DNA from: Liolophura sinensis
Lineage: Eukaryota; Mollusca; Polyplacophora; Chitonida; Chitonidae
Length of the DNA stretch: 64,000 bases
NCBI RefSeq assembly: GCF_032854445.1
Contig: NC_088304.1
Coordinates: 36,005,551-36,069,550 of the forward strand
Direction: 5' to 3'
Shown: one piece after another, positions 12,083 through 23,700 of the stretch
Layout of the letters: the number at the start of each line of letters is the position of its first letter
Position numbering within the stretch: position 1 is the first letter of the stretch
Notes under the pieces: generated by a model
Told to the model about the DNA's origin: nothing
Databases searched by the model: none
Seen by the model: the letters and a program-made list of their open reading frames with translations, nothing else
Position numbers and translations under genes: made by a program

Positions 12083-14722
12083 TTACGACAAAGCATCCAT
12101 AGCGAAGCGGGCGTTGTCCTGTACCCCAGTATTCCCTTGGTGTCTCTGTATGGCGTCTAACACAGCATTCACAGCGCCAAGTTTTGTTAGAGCCAGTTTG
12201 GCACCAGTAGAGGCCGCCATGTTACCAAGCGCTAAACACCCATCTTGTTGCGTTGACGCTTTGTCAAACAGCTTGGTCATAGCGTTTATTATCACCTCTC
12301 CACCGCCATTGTCGTTCATGATGCACCCACAAGACTCGAACTGAGAAAATCTCGACAGTGCCCAACAACCGTTTTCTTGCACCAACACGTTATCTGTGTT
12401 ATGCTGCATTGAGCCAATTACCGCCAGAATACACAGGCCTTCGCTGCCCGTCACTGATTCATCCGTTTCACTAATCCCGCAAAGATTACCCAGCAGAAGG
12501 CAGCCGTTTTCCTGTATGAATTCCTTCCCTTTGAATCTGTTCATCGCTCGGTATATAGCTTCAAGTCCCCCTTCTTCGACCAACCTCAACTTATTCTCGC
12601 TGTTGTTCAGAGTGATGTTCTTCAGCGCACACATTCCGTACTCTTGGATGTTCGCGTCTTGTTGATAACACTGCATGGTTCCAACAATAGCCTGTATTCC
12701 ACCGGCCTCTGCAATGCTGCTTTGGTTACACTCGTCCAGAGCCATGTTGGTCAAAGCCAAAAGTCCGAACTCCTGAACGGCTGTGTAATCTGGAAACTGC
12801 AACACGGCGTTCATGATCAAATCCAGTCCCCCCAAGTCTGTTATTGATTGTCGGTGAGAATCAATAGTGGACATATTCGCCAAAAAAATGCAAGCTCGTT
12901 CTTGAATAGCACTTTCAGAAAAATTCCGTCTCATAGCATTAACAACAGCATCAGTCCCATTGTTGTCCGCAATGGTATTCAGATGTTCAACATGACTAGA
13001 CAAATTCGACAGAATCCTGCATCCGTACTGCTGAACAGATGACTGATTTGGATGGTTATTCATGGCAGCAATGGACAGTTCAACTCCTCTCTCTGTGACG
13101 ATTTTCCTTTGGAATGACCGCCCAGCGCTCAAGTTGGCCAGAGCCAGAGTTCCACATTCCTGAAGCGATTCTAGTGCCGGATATCTGCCCATGGCATTGA
13201 GTATAGCGCGTAATCCACCATTCTCAATCACGGACTTCCTGCATGATTCACCGAAACTCAGATTGGCCAGTGCGTGACATCCGTACTCCTGTACTACCGA
13301 AGTAGCGTGTGCGTCCATCGCTTGGACAACAACCTCGACCCCGCCTCTGGAGAAAACCTCCTGGCGACTGGTTTCGTGTTCCGTAAGATTGGCAATTGCC
13401 AGAGAACCGTAACGTTGAATGCCTTCGTAATCAGCGTGTGTTTTAACTGTAGTCAAAAGAACTGGTATAGCATTTTTCTTAATTACAACATCAGCGTTGA
13501 CCTTTTTAATGCATATGTTTGCGAGGGCTCTACAGGCATGCACTTGCACGTCAGCATGCTTGGGAAACGCCAGCATTGCTAGCAATATAGTTTGTACTAC
13601 CTCATCGGATGTCTCAACGCCGATAGACAGATTCGCCAGGGCCATGCAGCCGTGTAACTGAACACCGTGTTCCGCTTTGAGGGATTTCATCGCCGAAAGT
13701 ATCAAATCTGGTCCACCTTCAGCGATGACAATTGGTCTGTTTTCACTTTTGACGGCCACATTACCAAGTAGAAGGCATCCATTTTGCTGCACACCAGTGT
13801 GTTCGCTGTGCATCTTCATTGCAGTTACGGCAGCTGACAGCGTCGGTTTTGCAACGGGGTATTTACTGGTGTCATTCGCCGTCAGATTCGCCAGGGCCAA
13901 GCAGCCATGTTGTTGGATTCCTTCCTGGAGAAGATGGATTTGCATAGATTCCAGCACGGTAGTGATCCCCCCTTGTTTCGTCGCCGTTTCCTGGCGGTCG
14001 TCGTCCACCGTGATGTTGGCCAGTGCTTGGCAGCCTCTCAGTTGGACTGCCACACACTCCTTGTGTTTCTTCATGGCCATCAGAACCGTTCCAATTCCAC
14101 CTTGGGTAGCTGAGGTTTTCTGGTTGGATGTGTCCATGAGTAGATTTGTCAAAGCTCGACATCCATGTTCCTGGACATCGCTGTTGTCCTGGTGACGGCG
14201 CATGGCAGTCAGTACAGCCAGTACCCCCTCCTGTCGCGAAACGGCTGCGCACAGTTCCTTGTGAAGTGTGAGATAAGCCAGAGTCTCACAACCCTTAAGT
14301 TGTATTCCGCACTTTGCCCTGAAGCGCTTCATGGCGCCCATCACCAGATCTATCCCACCACATTGGGCCATTGGCTCTCGGTTGATCTCCTTTCGACAGA
14401 AATTCGCCAAGGTCGAACAGGATAGCTCTTGAACTGCGGCATTGGAACGATGTGAGTTCATGGTTTCCAAAACAAACTTGACCAGTTCCGTTGTTATTTC
14501 TCCGCCCGATGAGCATTCTGGGATCACGCGAGATAAAGCCTCCAAAGTCTTCTTCAGCAAAGCCACGTCGGTGCCTGGCCGAAAAGACGCCACGATACAG
14601 AGAATCTGCCCCAGGTTGTTGTCTGCTAAAGCCTGTCCCAGCTGCTCGGTTACTGATGGTGGTTTCTTCGCAGGAAATGTCTTCTTTGGGACTTCTCGCA
14701 CTACAGTTCTCACACTTGCCAT
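12083..14722 (-). CDS. Armadillo-repeat protein, single exon
   Basis: A complete 879-residue frame on one exon, from ATG at 14722 to TAA at 12083. After a basic N-terminus (about residues 1-25, with VPKKTFPAKK), it is a solenoid of about 19 repeats of roughly 42 residues. Each has an [I/V]Q-x2-[G/A]C-x-[A/T]L-x-N[L/I/M] core, for example VQEHGCRALTNL, VQQYGCRILSNL and IQENGCLLLGNL. These are armadillo (ARM) repeats, which form an alpha-helical superhelix used for protein binding. No kinase, LRR, signal peptide or membrane segment accompanies them, so the partner and pathway cannot be named. The start has A at -3 and G at +4, and a possible 5'-UTR acceptor lies near 14749. The intron-free structure contrasts with the two neighbouring genes and could mean an old retrocopy. 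The repeats resemble Vac8/beta-catenin-type ARM in general, with no specific orthologue recognised. Confidence 0.92.
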   Translation of the reverse strand: MASVRTVVREVPKKTFPAKKPPSVTEQLGQALADNNLGQILCIVASFRPGTDVALLKKTLEALSRVIPECSSGGEITTELVKFVLETMNSHRSNAAVQELSCSTLANFCRKEINREPMAQCGGIDLVMGAMKRFRAKCGIQLKGCETLAYLTLHKELCAAVSRQEGVLAVLTAMRRHQDNSDVQEHGCRALTNLLMDTSNQKTSATQGGIGTVLMAMKKHKECVAVQLRGCQALANITVDDDRQETATKQGGITTVLESMQIHLLQEGIQQHGCLALANLTANDTSKYPVAKPTLSAAVTAMKMHSEHTGVQQNGCLLLGNVAVKSENRPIVIAEGGPDLILSAMKSLKAEHGVQLHGCMALANLSIGVETSDEVVQTILLAMLAFPKHADVQVHACRALANICIKKVNADVVIKKNAIPVLLTTVKTHADYEGIQRYGSLAIANLTEHETSRQEVFSRGGVEVVVQAMDAHATSVVQEYGCHALANLSFGESCRKSVIENGGLRAILNAMGRYPALESLQECGTLALANLSAGRSFQRKIVTERGVELSIAAMNNHPNQSSVQQYGCRILSNLSSHVEHLNTIADNNGTDAVVNAMRRNFSESAIQERACIFLANMSTIDSHRQSITDLGGLDLIMNAVLQFPDYTAVQEFGLLALTNMALDECNQSSIAEAGGIQAIVGTMQCYQQDANIQEYGMCALKNITLNNSENKLRLVEEGGLEAIYRAMNRFKGKEFIQENGCLLLGNLCGISETDESVTGSEGLCILAVIGSMQHNTDNVLVQENGCWALSRFSQFESCGCIMNDNGGGEVIINAMTKLFDKASTQQDGCLALGNMAASTGAKLALTKLGAVNAVLDAIQRHQGNTGVQDNARFAMDALS

Positions 14723-15670
14723 AATTTTGTTACACTCTCCGTTGTCTGGTAACTCTAACAGCTAGTCCTGTGGATCAAGAAGAAAATCCATTACAGTTAA
14801 TAGGTGCGTTCGTCAAACACAAGATATTACAAACAAACAAACGCTTTATGTTAATCCACATTTTAAAAGTAATCCATTGAAATAGCTTCTCCCTTATAGT
14901 GCTACATGTTTTTGGTATGAAGTGTTATAACTGTACTCATAATGAGAAGACAGGCAGCAAACATGCCTGAACTCGAAGCTTCCCGTTATCTATAAGGTCG
15001 ATTGCATACCGGCTTTGCCAAGGCCTATATTATTACACTTGCATTTTGACGCCTTGTGAACAGTATTATCTTTGAACATGTACCCATCTCGATCATATGT
15101 TGTCTAGTTTTACAGTCGTCACTCTGCGATAATGAGGTCATCCGAATTACCATTCAAGCATGACAGTCTAGTCTGAGGTTTTCCATTTTTGCTCCTCTCC
15201 GAACAGACTATCACCTTTTACACCCACTCAAGCATATAACATATCCTGTAGTCCATTTCATCATTGCGAAAATGACTCTTTTTGTATCCCCCTGACAAGA
15301 GGGATCGCGTGCTAAAATCCACATCCCTAGTGCAGTGATTCGCCGGTTTTCTTCACCTTTGGATACCCTCCAGAGGTTCACACCGTGGTTTATTTCCAAG
15401 TATATCACTTTATATTTATCATAATTTTATTATATTAGACTTTCTGAATTTCTGAAGTAATTATAAAAAAATAATATAGTTTAAGTCTCATTCAAAAAAA
15501 CTAGTTCCTGACTTTCTGCTATTAACTACTAATCTTTGTTTTCTTTTAAATATCTGCATACATTTAAACCTACATATCTACAGGTACTATGCACTCATTT
15601 TTATACGTATTTACGTGATGGCCCAAACATAATATCCAAAATACAGATTGACAACTAGGACTTCAACACG
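14723..15670. other. Intergenic, upstream flank of the armadillo gene
   Basis: Presumed promoter side of the armadillo gene. No TATA box or other element can be fixed by eye, and the rest is AT-rich with no supported frame. Confidence 0.35.
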
Positions 15671-15679
15671 CGAAGTTTG

Positions 15680-16010
15680 TTTCCTTCTAGACCGCTTCGG
15701 CGGCCTAATAGTTACAGCGTCCGCCTAGAAGTCGGGAGACCCGGGGGTCACACCTGGTCACACCAAAGACTTCAGAAATGATATACTTGCTGTTTGGCGC
15801 TCAGCGCTGAGAGATTGGAACAATGGAAACAGCACTGGCTGGTCCGGTGTCAGTAAAATGTGGTGGGCGAGGTGTTTTGTATGGTGTCTTCGGCATGATA
15901 CTTCAGTGGAGGCAGCTCTTTGGTGGCATGGACTAGGCCTGCCACAAGAAGGCACAGTATATGTACACGCACCTAATGACGCCTTGTATGACGTTAGACC
16001 CTAAGCATAT
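15680..16010 (+). mobile_element. Possible third tRNA-derived SINE (family C)
   Basis: A tRNA-like head (CGGCGGCCTAATAGTTACAG near 15690, GGGAGACCCGGGGGTCAC near 15734) is followed by a GC-richer body containing TGGCTGGTCCGGTGTCAG, GGCATGGACTAGGCCTGCC and a conserved-looking CACGCACCTAATGACGCC. Only one copy is in the window, so family membership rests on the head-body layout. A worn B box keeps confidence modest. Confidence 0.5.
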
Positions 16011-17756
16011 ATACACACGTACTTTCCCTTTATTTTTAGGCTGATACTGAACCTAAGTTTATGTTTATGGGTCTATCTACAGACTTCACAAAAATATGCA
16101 CATATACCCCACTGTTAGCTGGAGAATGCGGAAGCTTCGTCTTGATCAAACATAGACTAATGAGACAGAAATCGTGTAAGAACTGGTCATAACTTTTAGG
16201 ACAAAGAAAAACACAATCTTGCAAAATAGAGCTCATATTAAATGAGTCACTGCCCGTTAAAATCGTGTTGATAAGTTTTCTGAGTCTAGTAAAAACATTT
16301 GAAACTTTCTGCGGTGGTTGTTTCTGATCATATTGGAACTATCAGTCACATCAAGTTTTTGCCACTGAAAACATACATACTGCTAGATTTAATTATTTTA
16401 AACACATATACATATAGATCTATGAATGCATTCGCCAGTTGGACCTTTAACGAACTGTTTGAAGCAAAGATATGCATGGACGTGACGTTACTGATGCCCT
16501 CTGGGTTGCTAGACCACCGCAGAATATTTTTGTTTTAAAACCATTTTTATTTGCTTGGTTGGAAAAATTCTAATAAAAGTTTAATGGTTCTTCATCTGAT
16601 GCATCCTTCATTCCAGTGTTTCCTTTGGCTTTAACAAATTTATTGTTTCTACCTATAACACTAAACCTACCCTTTACGAGTACTTTTCCCGGGTAATCAT
16701 CAATTTTCACAGGAATCCACAGGACAACTTGCACGGTAGAAGCCTTTCCGACACTGTTCTCTCTCGGGTTCAAGCCTTGGGGATATATTTCCTTTAGATA
16801 TGTCACGGGTCAGGTTATGGCGCATTTAATGCGAGCATTGTTGGACTGTCCCAGAGAGGTTTTGTCCATAGCTTTACAAGTTATTCTTGTTCAGAGGTGA
16901 AAAGAGAAACTCCACAACAACGCAAATGGAACGCCACACACCACAACGTTCGTATCTGAATACCAGTATCAAACATATACTGGTGTCGTGTGACGAATTT
17001 CACGAAGTGGGTCACTCGTTTGTGGTACGTAAATCAGTAATGATTTATTTCAGAGTCGTTCATTCACAGAGTCATGGAGCTATACAGGTAAGAAATTATC
17101 AAGCAGAGACCGTGAGATACATGTAGACTAGGTATACCCAACATAAAGCAATTTGAATGCCAAACACCCATACATGTATTATTCGTTCTTTGATACTAAT
17201 GCAATAAAAAAATCTCAAAGGCACAGTTGCCAAAACAGATACTAATGTTGACGGTCATTAGCTCCGAAGGAATGTTTCTACTGAGGCGGGTTTGAAATGC
17301 AATCGTTTTAATTACAGAAAACATTCTTGAGGCTCTAGGATCACGGCGGTCTTAAAAAACTTTCACACCGAGTTTATAACCCGCTTTACCGGAAAGGGTA
17401 ATCGCGCTTATCAAATAACTGTATAATTTTACACAGTCAAGTAGTTCTACTTGTGCTTGTTTCTTTTACACTTGACGTCGCCTTGGAATACAGGCGAATG
17501 CAGATACTCCCAATTCCATATATTGAAGTTAATACCTGTGAAGACTCCAGACATGATAGTCTGAATATATGCTCATTTATATTTGTTTGAGGACGGTAAT
17601 AGCGTTATTTCCTTTATCTTTCTTGGTTTAAAGCAACTTTCTACACAACTATTGCAACCGTAACTGCAAATTTCAGACACTCTTCGCATTAGTTAGTATA
17701 GTAAAACCCGTGTCATACTGGGGGCAACACCCAAACTATTATCACATACCATTATA
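16011..17756. other. Intergenic, no gene seen
   Basis: AT-rich DNA with only short frames of non-protein-like composition. No repeat array or RNA gene can be supported. Confidence 0.4.
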
Positions 17757-17850
17757 GTTTATTTATTTATTTGGTTGGTGTTTTACGCTGTACCCAAGAA
17801 TATTTCACTTATACGACAGTGGCCAGAATTATGGTGGGAGGAAACCGACG
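17757..17850 (-). mobile_element. SINE family A, 3' fragment
   Basis: TTTATTTATTTATTTGG, then TGGTGTTTTACGCTGTACCC, then AAGAATATTTCACTTATACG and ATTATGGTGGGAGGAAACCG. This is the complement of the family A 3' end; the match fades after the GGAAACCG block. Confidence 0.8.
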
Positions 17851-17942
17851 ACCACATTCCAGCTTGTACATGCATACAACCCGCTAGTGAGAACCACGGC
17901 CCTAAAGCACTAGTATTTGCCATTAATGTGGACGTTGTTTGA

Positions 17943-18530
17943 ACTTACCAATTCTACTGTAGGGACAAGTGGTATGTGCCAATAAATTGGTCATCGTTCC
18001 CATCCACCAGTTCTACTGTAGGGACAAGTGGAATGTGCCAAAAAATTGGACATCGTTCCCACCCACCAGTTCTACTGTAGGGACAAGTGGTAAGTGTCAA
18101 TAATGTGGATGTCGTTCCCACTCACCAGATGTACTGTAGGAACAAGAGGTATCTGCCAAGGTAGGCGTCGTTCCCACTCACAACTTCTACTGTGGGAAGA
18201 AGCTGTATAGGTCAATAATGTGGACGTCTTTCTCCCTCACCAGTTCTACTGTAGGGACAAATGGTATGTGCCCAAGATTTGGACATCGTTCCCACCCACC
18301 AGTTCTACTGTAGGGACAAGTGGTATGTGCCAATAAATTGGACATCGTTCCCACTCACCAGTTCTACTGTAGGGACAAGTGGTATGTGCCAATAAATTGG
18401 ACATCGTTCCCACCCACCAGTTCTACTGTAGGGACAAGTGGTATGTGCCAATAATGTGGACGTCGTTCCCACCCACCAGATCTACTACAGAGACATGTGG
18501 TATATACCACTTTTGTGGACATCGTTACTT
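17943..18530. repeat. 59-bp tandem array, about 10 copies
   Basis: TTCTACTGTAGGGACAAGTG recurs at 17952, 18011 and 18070 and then, with drift, to 18421. The units also carry GGTATGTGCCAATAA and ACATCGTTCCCAC. Copies 4-5 are the most diverged. The period is not a multiple of three and no frame persists. Confidence 0.92.
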
Positions 18531-18605
18531 AGTTGATTGCATAATATTTTTCAAGAATATTATACTTGTGCGACGGTTGTCATTTTGGTACGTGGAGGAA
18601 ACTTA
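18531..18605 (-). mobile_element. SINE family A remnant
   Basis: A short block with TTTCAAGAATATTATACTTG, GCGACGGTTGTCATT and a GTGGAGGAAAC end resembles the family A 3' region in complement, without its tail. Confidence 0.4.
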
Positions 18606-20139
18606 ACATTATAATTCAAAAATTTTGAAACAAGGCCTTCCAACGGTGAAAGGTATAGTCATATTTATTGAAACAATGGCATCTGGTACAGTAAGAAATC
18701 GTGGATATTGTCGTTTCAAAACAAAGCTGATAAAGTGGTAGGGCATTCTAACATGTCGAAATAGCAGAGAAATGAGATTTCTTTATAACACTGGACCTCA
18801 GTCTTAAATCGCTGCAACTCCATTCTTATTTAGAGCTATATGTTAACTGCTGGCATGGTAGGGCCAGCTATAAACACAGAATCGGAGCTGTGCACAAAAT
18901 ATGTTGACAAATACTGAGCGAACAGTGTGTTGCTCCTCAAAGCCGAAAGTTGATGGCAAACACCGTGGCAACGCATGCCTTTAACAGCCATGTCTCTCAC
19001 AATGAACTTAGCCTACGATTTCTACGGGCCCATCATGTCTTCTTTATTAGAATAATGGTTAGAACTATGGCACATGTAATACAGTGTATGCAGAATGTTT
19101 GTAGCAAAAAGGTGTGCATCACTTTTTCCAGCGATCCAAAAAACACAGATGTAGAATGAGTGAGTTCCATTAACCGGATTGTAACCAACAAAATGAAATA
19201 TTTCATTCAGATATACATGATTTTCGAGACTGCGAACAAGTGATGTTGGCTTTAGTAAGTCCCAACTATTTTTCGCGTTCAGGATGTTCCTCCATCACGT
19301 CTTCTTCCTTAAAATAATGGTTCCAGTACACCTTACAATTCTTCCCACGTTTATCCAATTAAAAGATGCTGACAGACATGTCTAGCTCCAGTGTACAATA
19401 CTTTCTTCTACTTCATTCACAAACGTATAAATGTATTAAACGATTAGAGAAAGGCAACAGTTAACAATCAGAGAATCAATCTATCAAACCACAAAACTGA
19501 TTGCACAAATAATTCTAAGAAACAAGTTATATACTTTAACTCTACGTCAAGTGAGAACACAATATAAAAGAATGAATTAAAACTATCATGCGGTTACAAT
19601 TGTGCAGCTTTCAAGATGAGTACAACAACAACAACGCGGCAATAATCCTTCATAAAAGTTAAATAGATTTGGCAAACAATTTTAATCCAGAATCACTACA
19701 TCTACATGTACAGATAAACAGAATACATCATTCTGTTCAACATACTAATACACTTGGGCGTGCACGTGCACTTAACAAGGCTAGTTTCATTTTCCCTTTG
19801 GCAAAATCCTCAGGTTTAATACTTCTACTATCGCTCAAACCCACTTCAAATAACAGTGTGATTTTATCAAAAAAATCTAACAATGCAGCCAAATGGTAGA
19901 TACGCGCAGATGTTATAAATTTTACCGGCAGCAATACAATACATACACCTTTTCACATGACATATGGTGATTTGATCAGGCTAAGGCAATCAGGGACTTA
20001 CATGTACATATATATTTACATATGGCACTGACCAGTCAAAAAAAAAAACAATGAAGATATTAAGCATCATTCTTGAACCATAAATATTTTATCCTATGAG
20101 ATTGAGCTAGGAATAACACAATTACAATAGGGGATAAGT
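18606..20139. other. Intergenic / distal 3' flank of the HIRIP3-like gene
   Basis: No coding frame is supported. Part of this may be transcribed 3' sequence of the gene ending at 20576. TTTAAT on the plus strand (ATTAAA on the minus) occurs near 19680 and 19814, but no poly(A) site can be chosen. Confidence 0.35.
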
Positions 20140-20375
20140 CATAATCAAACAGATCAGATTGTGTGGGAATCCTAATTAAACAGATCAGATTGTGTGGGAA
20201 TCCTAATTAAACAGATCAGATCGTTTGTGAATCCTTACAGAACAGATCGAATCTTGTGCGAGTCCTAACCAATCAGATCAGATCGTGTGTGAATCCTAAT
20301 TGAACAGATTAAATCTTGTGAGAGTTCTAATCAAAAGATCTGATCGTGTGCGAGTCCTAATCAGACAGGTAGGAT
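20140..20375. repeat. 31-bp degenerate tandem array
   Basis: The block AAACAGATCAGATTGTGTGG recurs every 31 bases at the left (20148, 20179, 20210) and decays rightward through forms such as CAGATCGAATCTTGTGCGAG, for about 7 units. It lies 200 bp beyond the stop codon of the HIRIP3-like gene, possibly in its 3' UTR. Confidence 0.8.
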
Positions 20376-20575
20376 CACATATAATATGTTGTTGTTGAAA
20401 CCCAATGTTCAAAATAACCCTGAGTGCAGATGTGTATTTACTCCATGGGTATGGAGTCACTTCAACATCATACCATTAGACATCACATTCCTTGTCACCA
20501 ATCATAGCAATGTTGTACAGGTAGGGAGCAGATTCCACACTACTGCCATGCTGAAGTAGCACACCTGGAATCCAA

Positions 20576-20700
20576 TCAGTCTGAGCTGCCCTCACTGTCA
20601 ATAATGTCCTTCAGTCGGTCTAATTTCAGCACAGGAGAAGTTTGTTTTCTTGGAGATTTGGAATGTGATGAAAACAAGCCCTGGCTTCTACTCGTGCGGC
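20576..20700 (-). CDS. HIRIP3-like exon 9 (terminal)
   Basis: Acceptor atttcag before GCCGCACG, 40 codons, TGA at 20576-20578. It encodes GRTSRS, a Ser-rich linker with SPRKQTSP, and the acidic end LKDIIDSEGSSD, which parallels the conserved last residues of HIRIP3. It is separated from exon 8 by an intron holding the 36-bp minisatellite. Confidence 0.9.
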
Positions 20701-23700
20701 CTGAAATGACAAGTAATAGGTGTACAGGATTTTAATTTACATTTGGAGAAAAAGGTCAGAGTTTAAAAGAAGGCTGAGGAATTGAAAATAATGATGTCAC
20801 CATTACTATTGATTTAAACAGTAAGAATATTGATAGTAGGCGTCCACAGGGACAGCAGTAGACAGCTGTCTGCAGTCTGCAACGGGGACAGCAGTAAACA
20901 GCCGTCTGCAGTCTGCAACGGGGACAGCAGTAGACAGCTCTCTGCAGCCTGCAACGGGGACAGCAGTAGACAGCTCTCTGCAGTCTGCAACGGGGACAGC
21001 AGTAGACAGCTGTCTGCAGTCTGCAACGGGGACAGCAGAAGACAGCTCTCTGCAGCCTGCAACGGGGACAGCAGTAGACAGCTGTCTGCAGTCTGCAACG
21101 GGGACAGCAGTAGACAGCTCTCTGCAGCCTGCAACGGGGACAGCAGTAAACAGCCGTCTGCAGTCTGCAACGGGGACAGCAGTAAACAGCTGTCTGCAGT
21201 CTGCAACAGGGACAGCAGAAGACAGCTCTCTGCAGCCTGCTACGGGGACAGCAGTAGACAGCTCTCTGCAGCCTGCTACGGGACAGCAGTAGACAGCTCT
21301 CTGCAGCCTGCAACGGGGACAGCAGTAAACAGCCGTCTGCAGTCTGCAACGGGGACAGCAGTAGAAAGCTGTCTGCAGTCTGCAACGGGGACAGCAGTAG
21401 ACAGCTCTCTGCAGCCTGCAACGGGGACAGCAGTAGACAGCTCTCTGCAGTCTGCAACGGGGACAGCAGTAGACAGCTGTCTGCAGTCTGCAACGGGGAC
21501 AGCAGAAGACAGCTCTCTGCAGCCTGCAACGGGGACAGCAGTAGACAGCTGTCTGCAGTCTGCAATGGGGACAGCAGTAGACAGCTCTCTGCAGCCTGCA
21601 ACGGGGACAGCAGTAAACAGCCGTCTGCAGTCTGCAACGGGGACAGCAGTAAACAGCTGTCTGCAGTCTGCAACAGGGACAGCAGAAGACAGCTCTCTGC
21701 AGCCTGCTACGGGGACAGCAGTAGACAGCTCTCTGCAGCCTGCTACGGGACAGCAGTAGACAGCTCTCTGCAGCCTGCAACGGGGACAGCAGTAAACAGC
21801 CGTCTGCAGTCTGCAACGGGGACAGCAGTAGAAAGCTGTCTGCAGTTTGCAACGGGGACAGCAGTAGACAGCCGTCCGCAGCCTGCTACCAGGACGGCAG
21901 TAGACAGCTGTCTGCACTCTGCAACGGGGACAGCAGTGGACAGCTGTCTGCAGTCTGCAACTGGGACAGCAGTAGACAGCTGTCTGCAGTCTGCAATGGA
22001 GACAGCAGTAGACAGCTCTCTGCAGCCTGCAACGGGGACAGCAGTAGACAGCTGTCTGAAGCCTGCTACGGCGGAGGGCCGTAGACAGCTGTCTGAAGTC
22101 TGCAACGGGGACAGCAATGGACAGCTGTCTGCAGTAGGGCAACGGGGACAGCGGTAGACAGCTGTCTGCAGTCTGCAACGGGGACAGCAGTAGACAGCTG
22201 TCTGCAGTCTGCAACGGGGACAGCAGTAGAAAGCTGTCTGCAGTTTGCAACGGGGACAGCAGTAGACAGCTGTCTGCAGCCTGCTACCAGGACGGCAGTA
22301 GACAGCTGTCTGCAGTCTGCAACGGGGACAGCAGTGGACAGCTGTCTGCAGTCTGCAACGGGGACAGCAGTAGACAGCTCTCTGCAGCCTGCTACGGGGA
22401 CAGCAGTAGACAGCTCTCTGCAGCCTGCTACGGGACAGCAGTAGACAGCTCTCTGCAGCCTGTAACGGGGACAGCAGTAAACAGCCGTCTGCAGTCTGCA
22501 ACGGGGACAGCAGTAGAAAGCTGTCTGCCGTTTGCAACGGGGACAGCAGTAGACAGCCGTCTGCAGCCTGCTACCAGGACGGCAGTAGACAGCTGTCTGC
22601 AACGGGGACAGCAGTAGACAGCTGTCTGCAGTCTGCAACGGGGACAGCAGTAGACAGCTGTCTGCAGTCTGCAATGGGGACAGCAGTAGACAGCTCTCTG
22701 CAGCCTGCAACGGGGACAGCAGTAGACAGCTGTCTGAAGCCTGCTACGGCGGAGGGTCGTAGACAGCTGTCTGATGTCTGCAACGGGGACAGCAATGGAC
22801 AGCTGTCTGCAGTAGGGCAACGGGGACAGCGGTAGACAGCTGTCTGCAGTTTGCAACGGGGACAGCAGTAGAAAGTTGTCTGCAGTCTGCAACGGGGACA
22901 GCAGTAGACAGCTGTCTGCAGTCTGCTACTTGCCCTTTCCGAACACCCTGCATGTAGATGTTACTAGTTCGTTATCTTCTACAATTTTTATTTTACTATT
23001 TTCACCCCCTGTCTCAACAACATTCCAGTCTCAACAACACACAATGTGTGCCTATAAATCCATAAACCCACTTTACAAGCAAACTATCTGACAATAATTA
23101 ATCAAAGTAAAAGAAAACTAAACTACGAAATAAGGTTCACTATACAGATTTTTTTTTTTTTTTTTGATTGGTGTTTTACGCCGTACTCAAGAATATTTCA
23201 CTTATACGACGGCCGCCAGCATTATGGTGGGTGGAAACCAGGCAGAGCCCGGGGGAAACCCACGACCATCCGCAGGTTGCTGGCAGGCCTTCCCACTTAC
23301 AGCCGGAGAGGAAGCCAGCATGAGCTGGACTTGAACTCACAGCGACCGCATTGGTGAGAGGCTCCTGGGTCATTACGCTGCGCTAGCGCGCTAACCGACT
23401 GAGCCACGGAGGCCCCCACTATACAGACAACTGAAAAGTATGCATAAAAATGCTTTCATTTATTTTTTCCAGATTTTTTTAAGAGTGTTGAAAGGCAATC
23501 AAATACTTGAAAATTATGGTGGGCTTTATGTGCCATACTGACGGTAACCAGAAACTCTGACGTCACATCTATTTTTCCTTTCAGAAAAATCTAAAAAAAA
23601 AAAATTATAATATTCATACATAGTTTGAAGTTGTCTATTTAGTCATGCCTACTTCGATTTTTAGAGGTCTTTTACATTAAGTGACAAAATTTAAAAAAGA

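Noticed and set aside
12114-14765. Plus-strand and alternate minus frames of 60-172 codons over the armadillo gene
   Set aside because: Shadows of the 879-residue frame; their composition is not protein-like and none has the repeat logic of the main frame.
20756-22892. Several open frames of 130-348 codons on both strands with Cys/Leu-rich repeats
   Set aside because: They all lie in the 36-bp minisatellite, overlap each other on both strands and in all frames, and end in intron sequence. A stop-free unit with period divisible by three produces them automatically.
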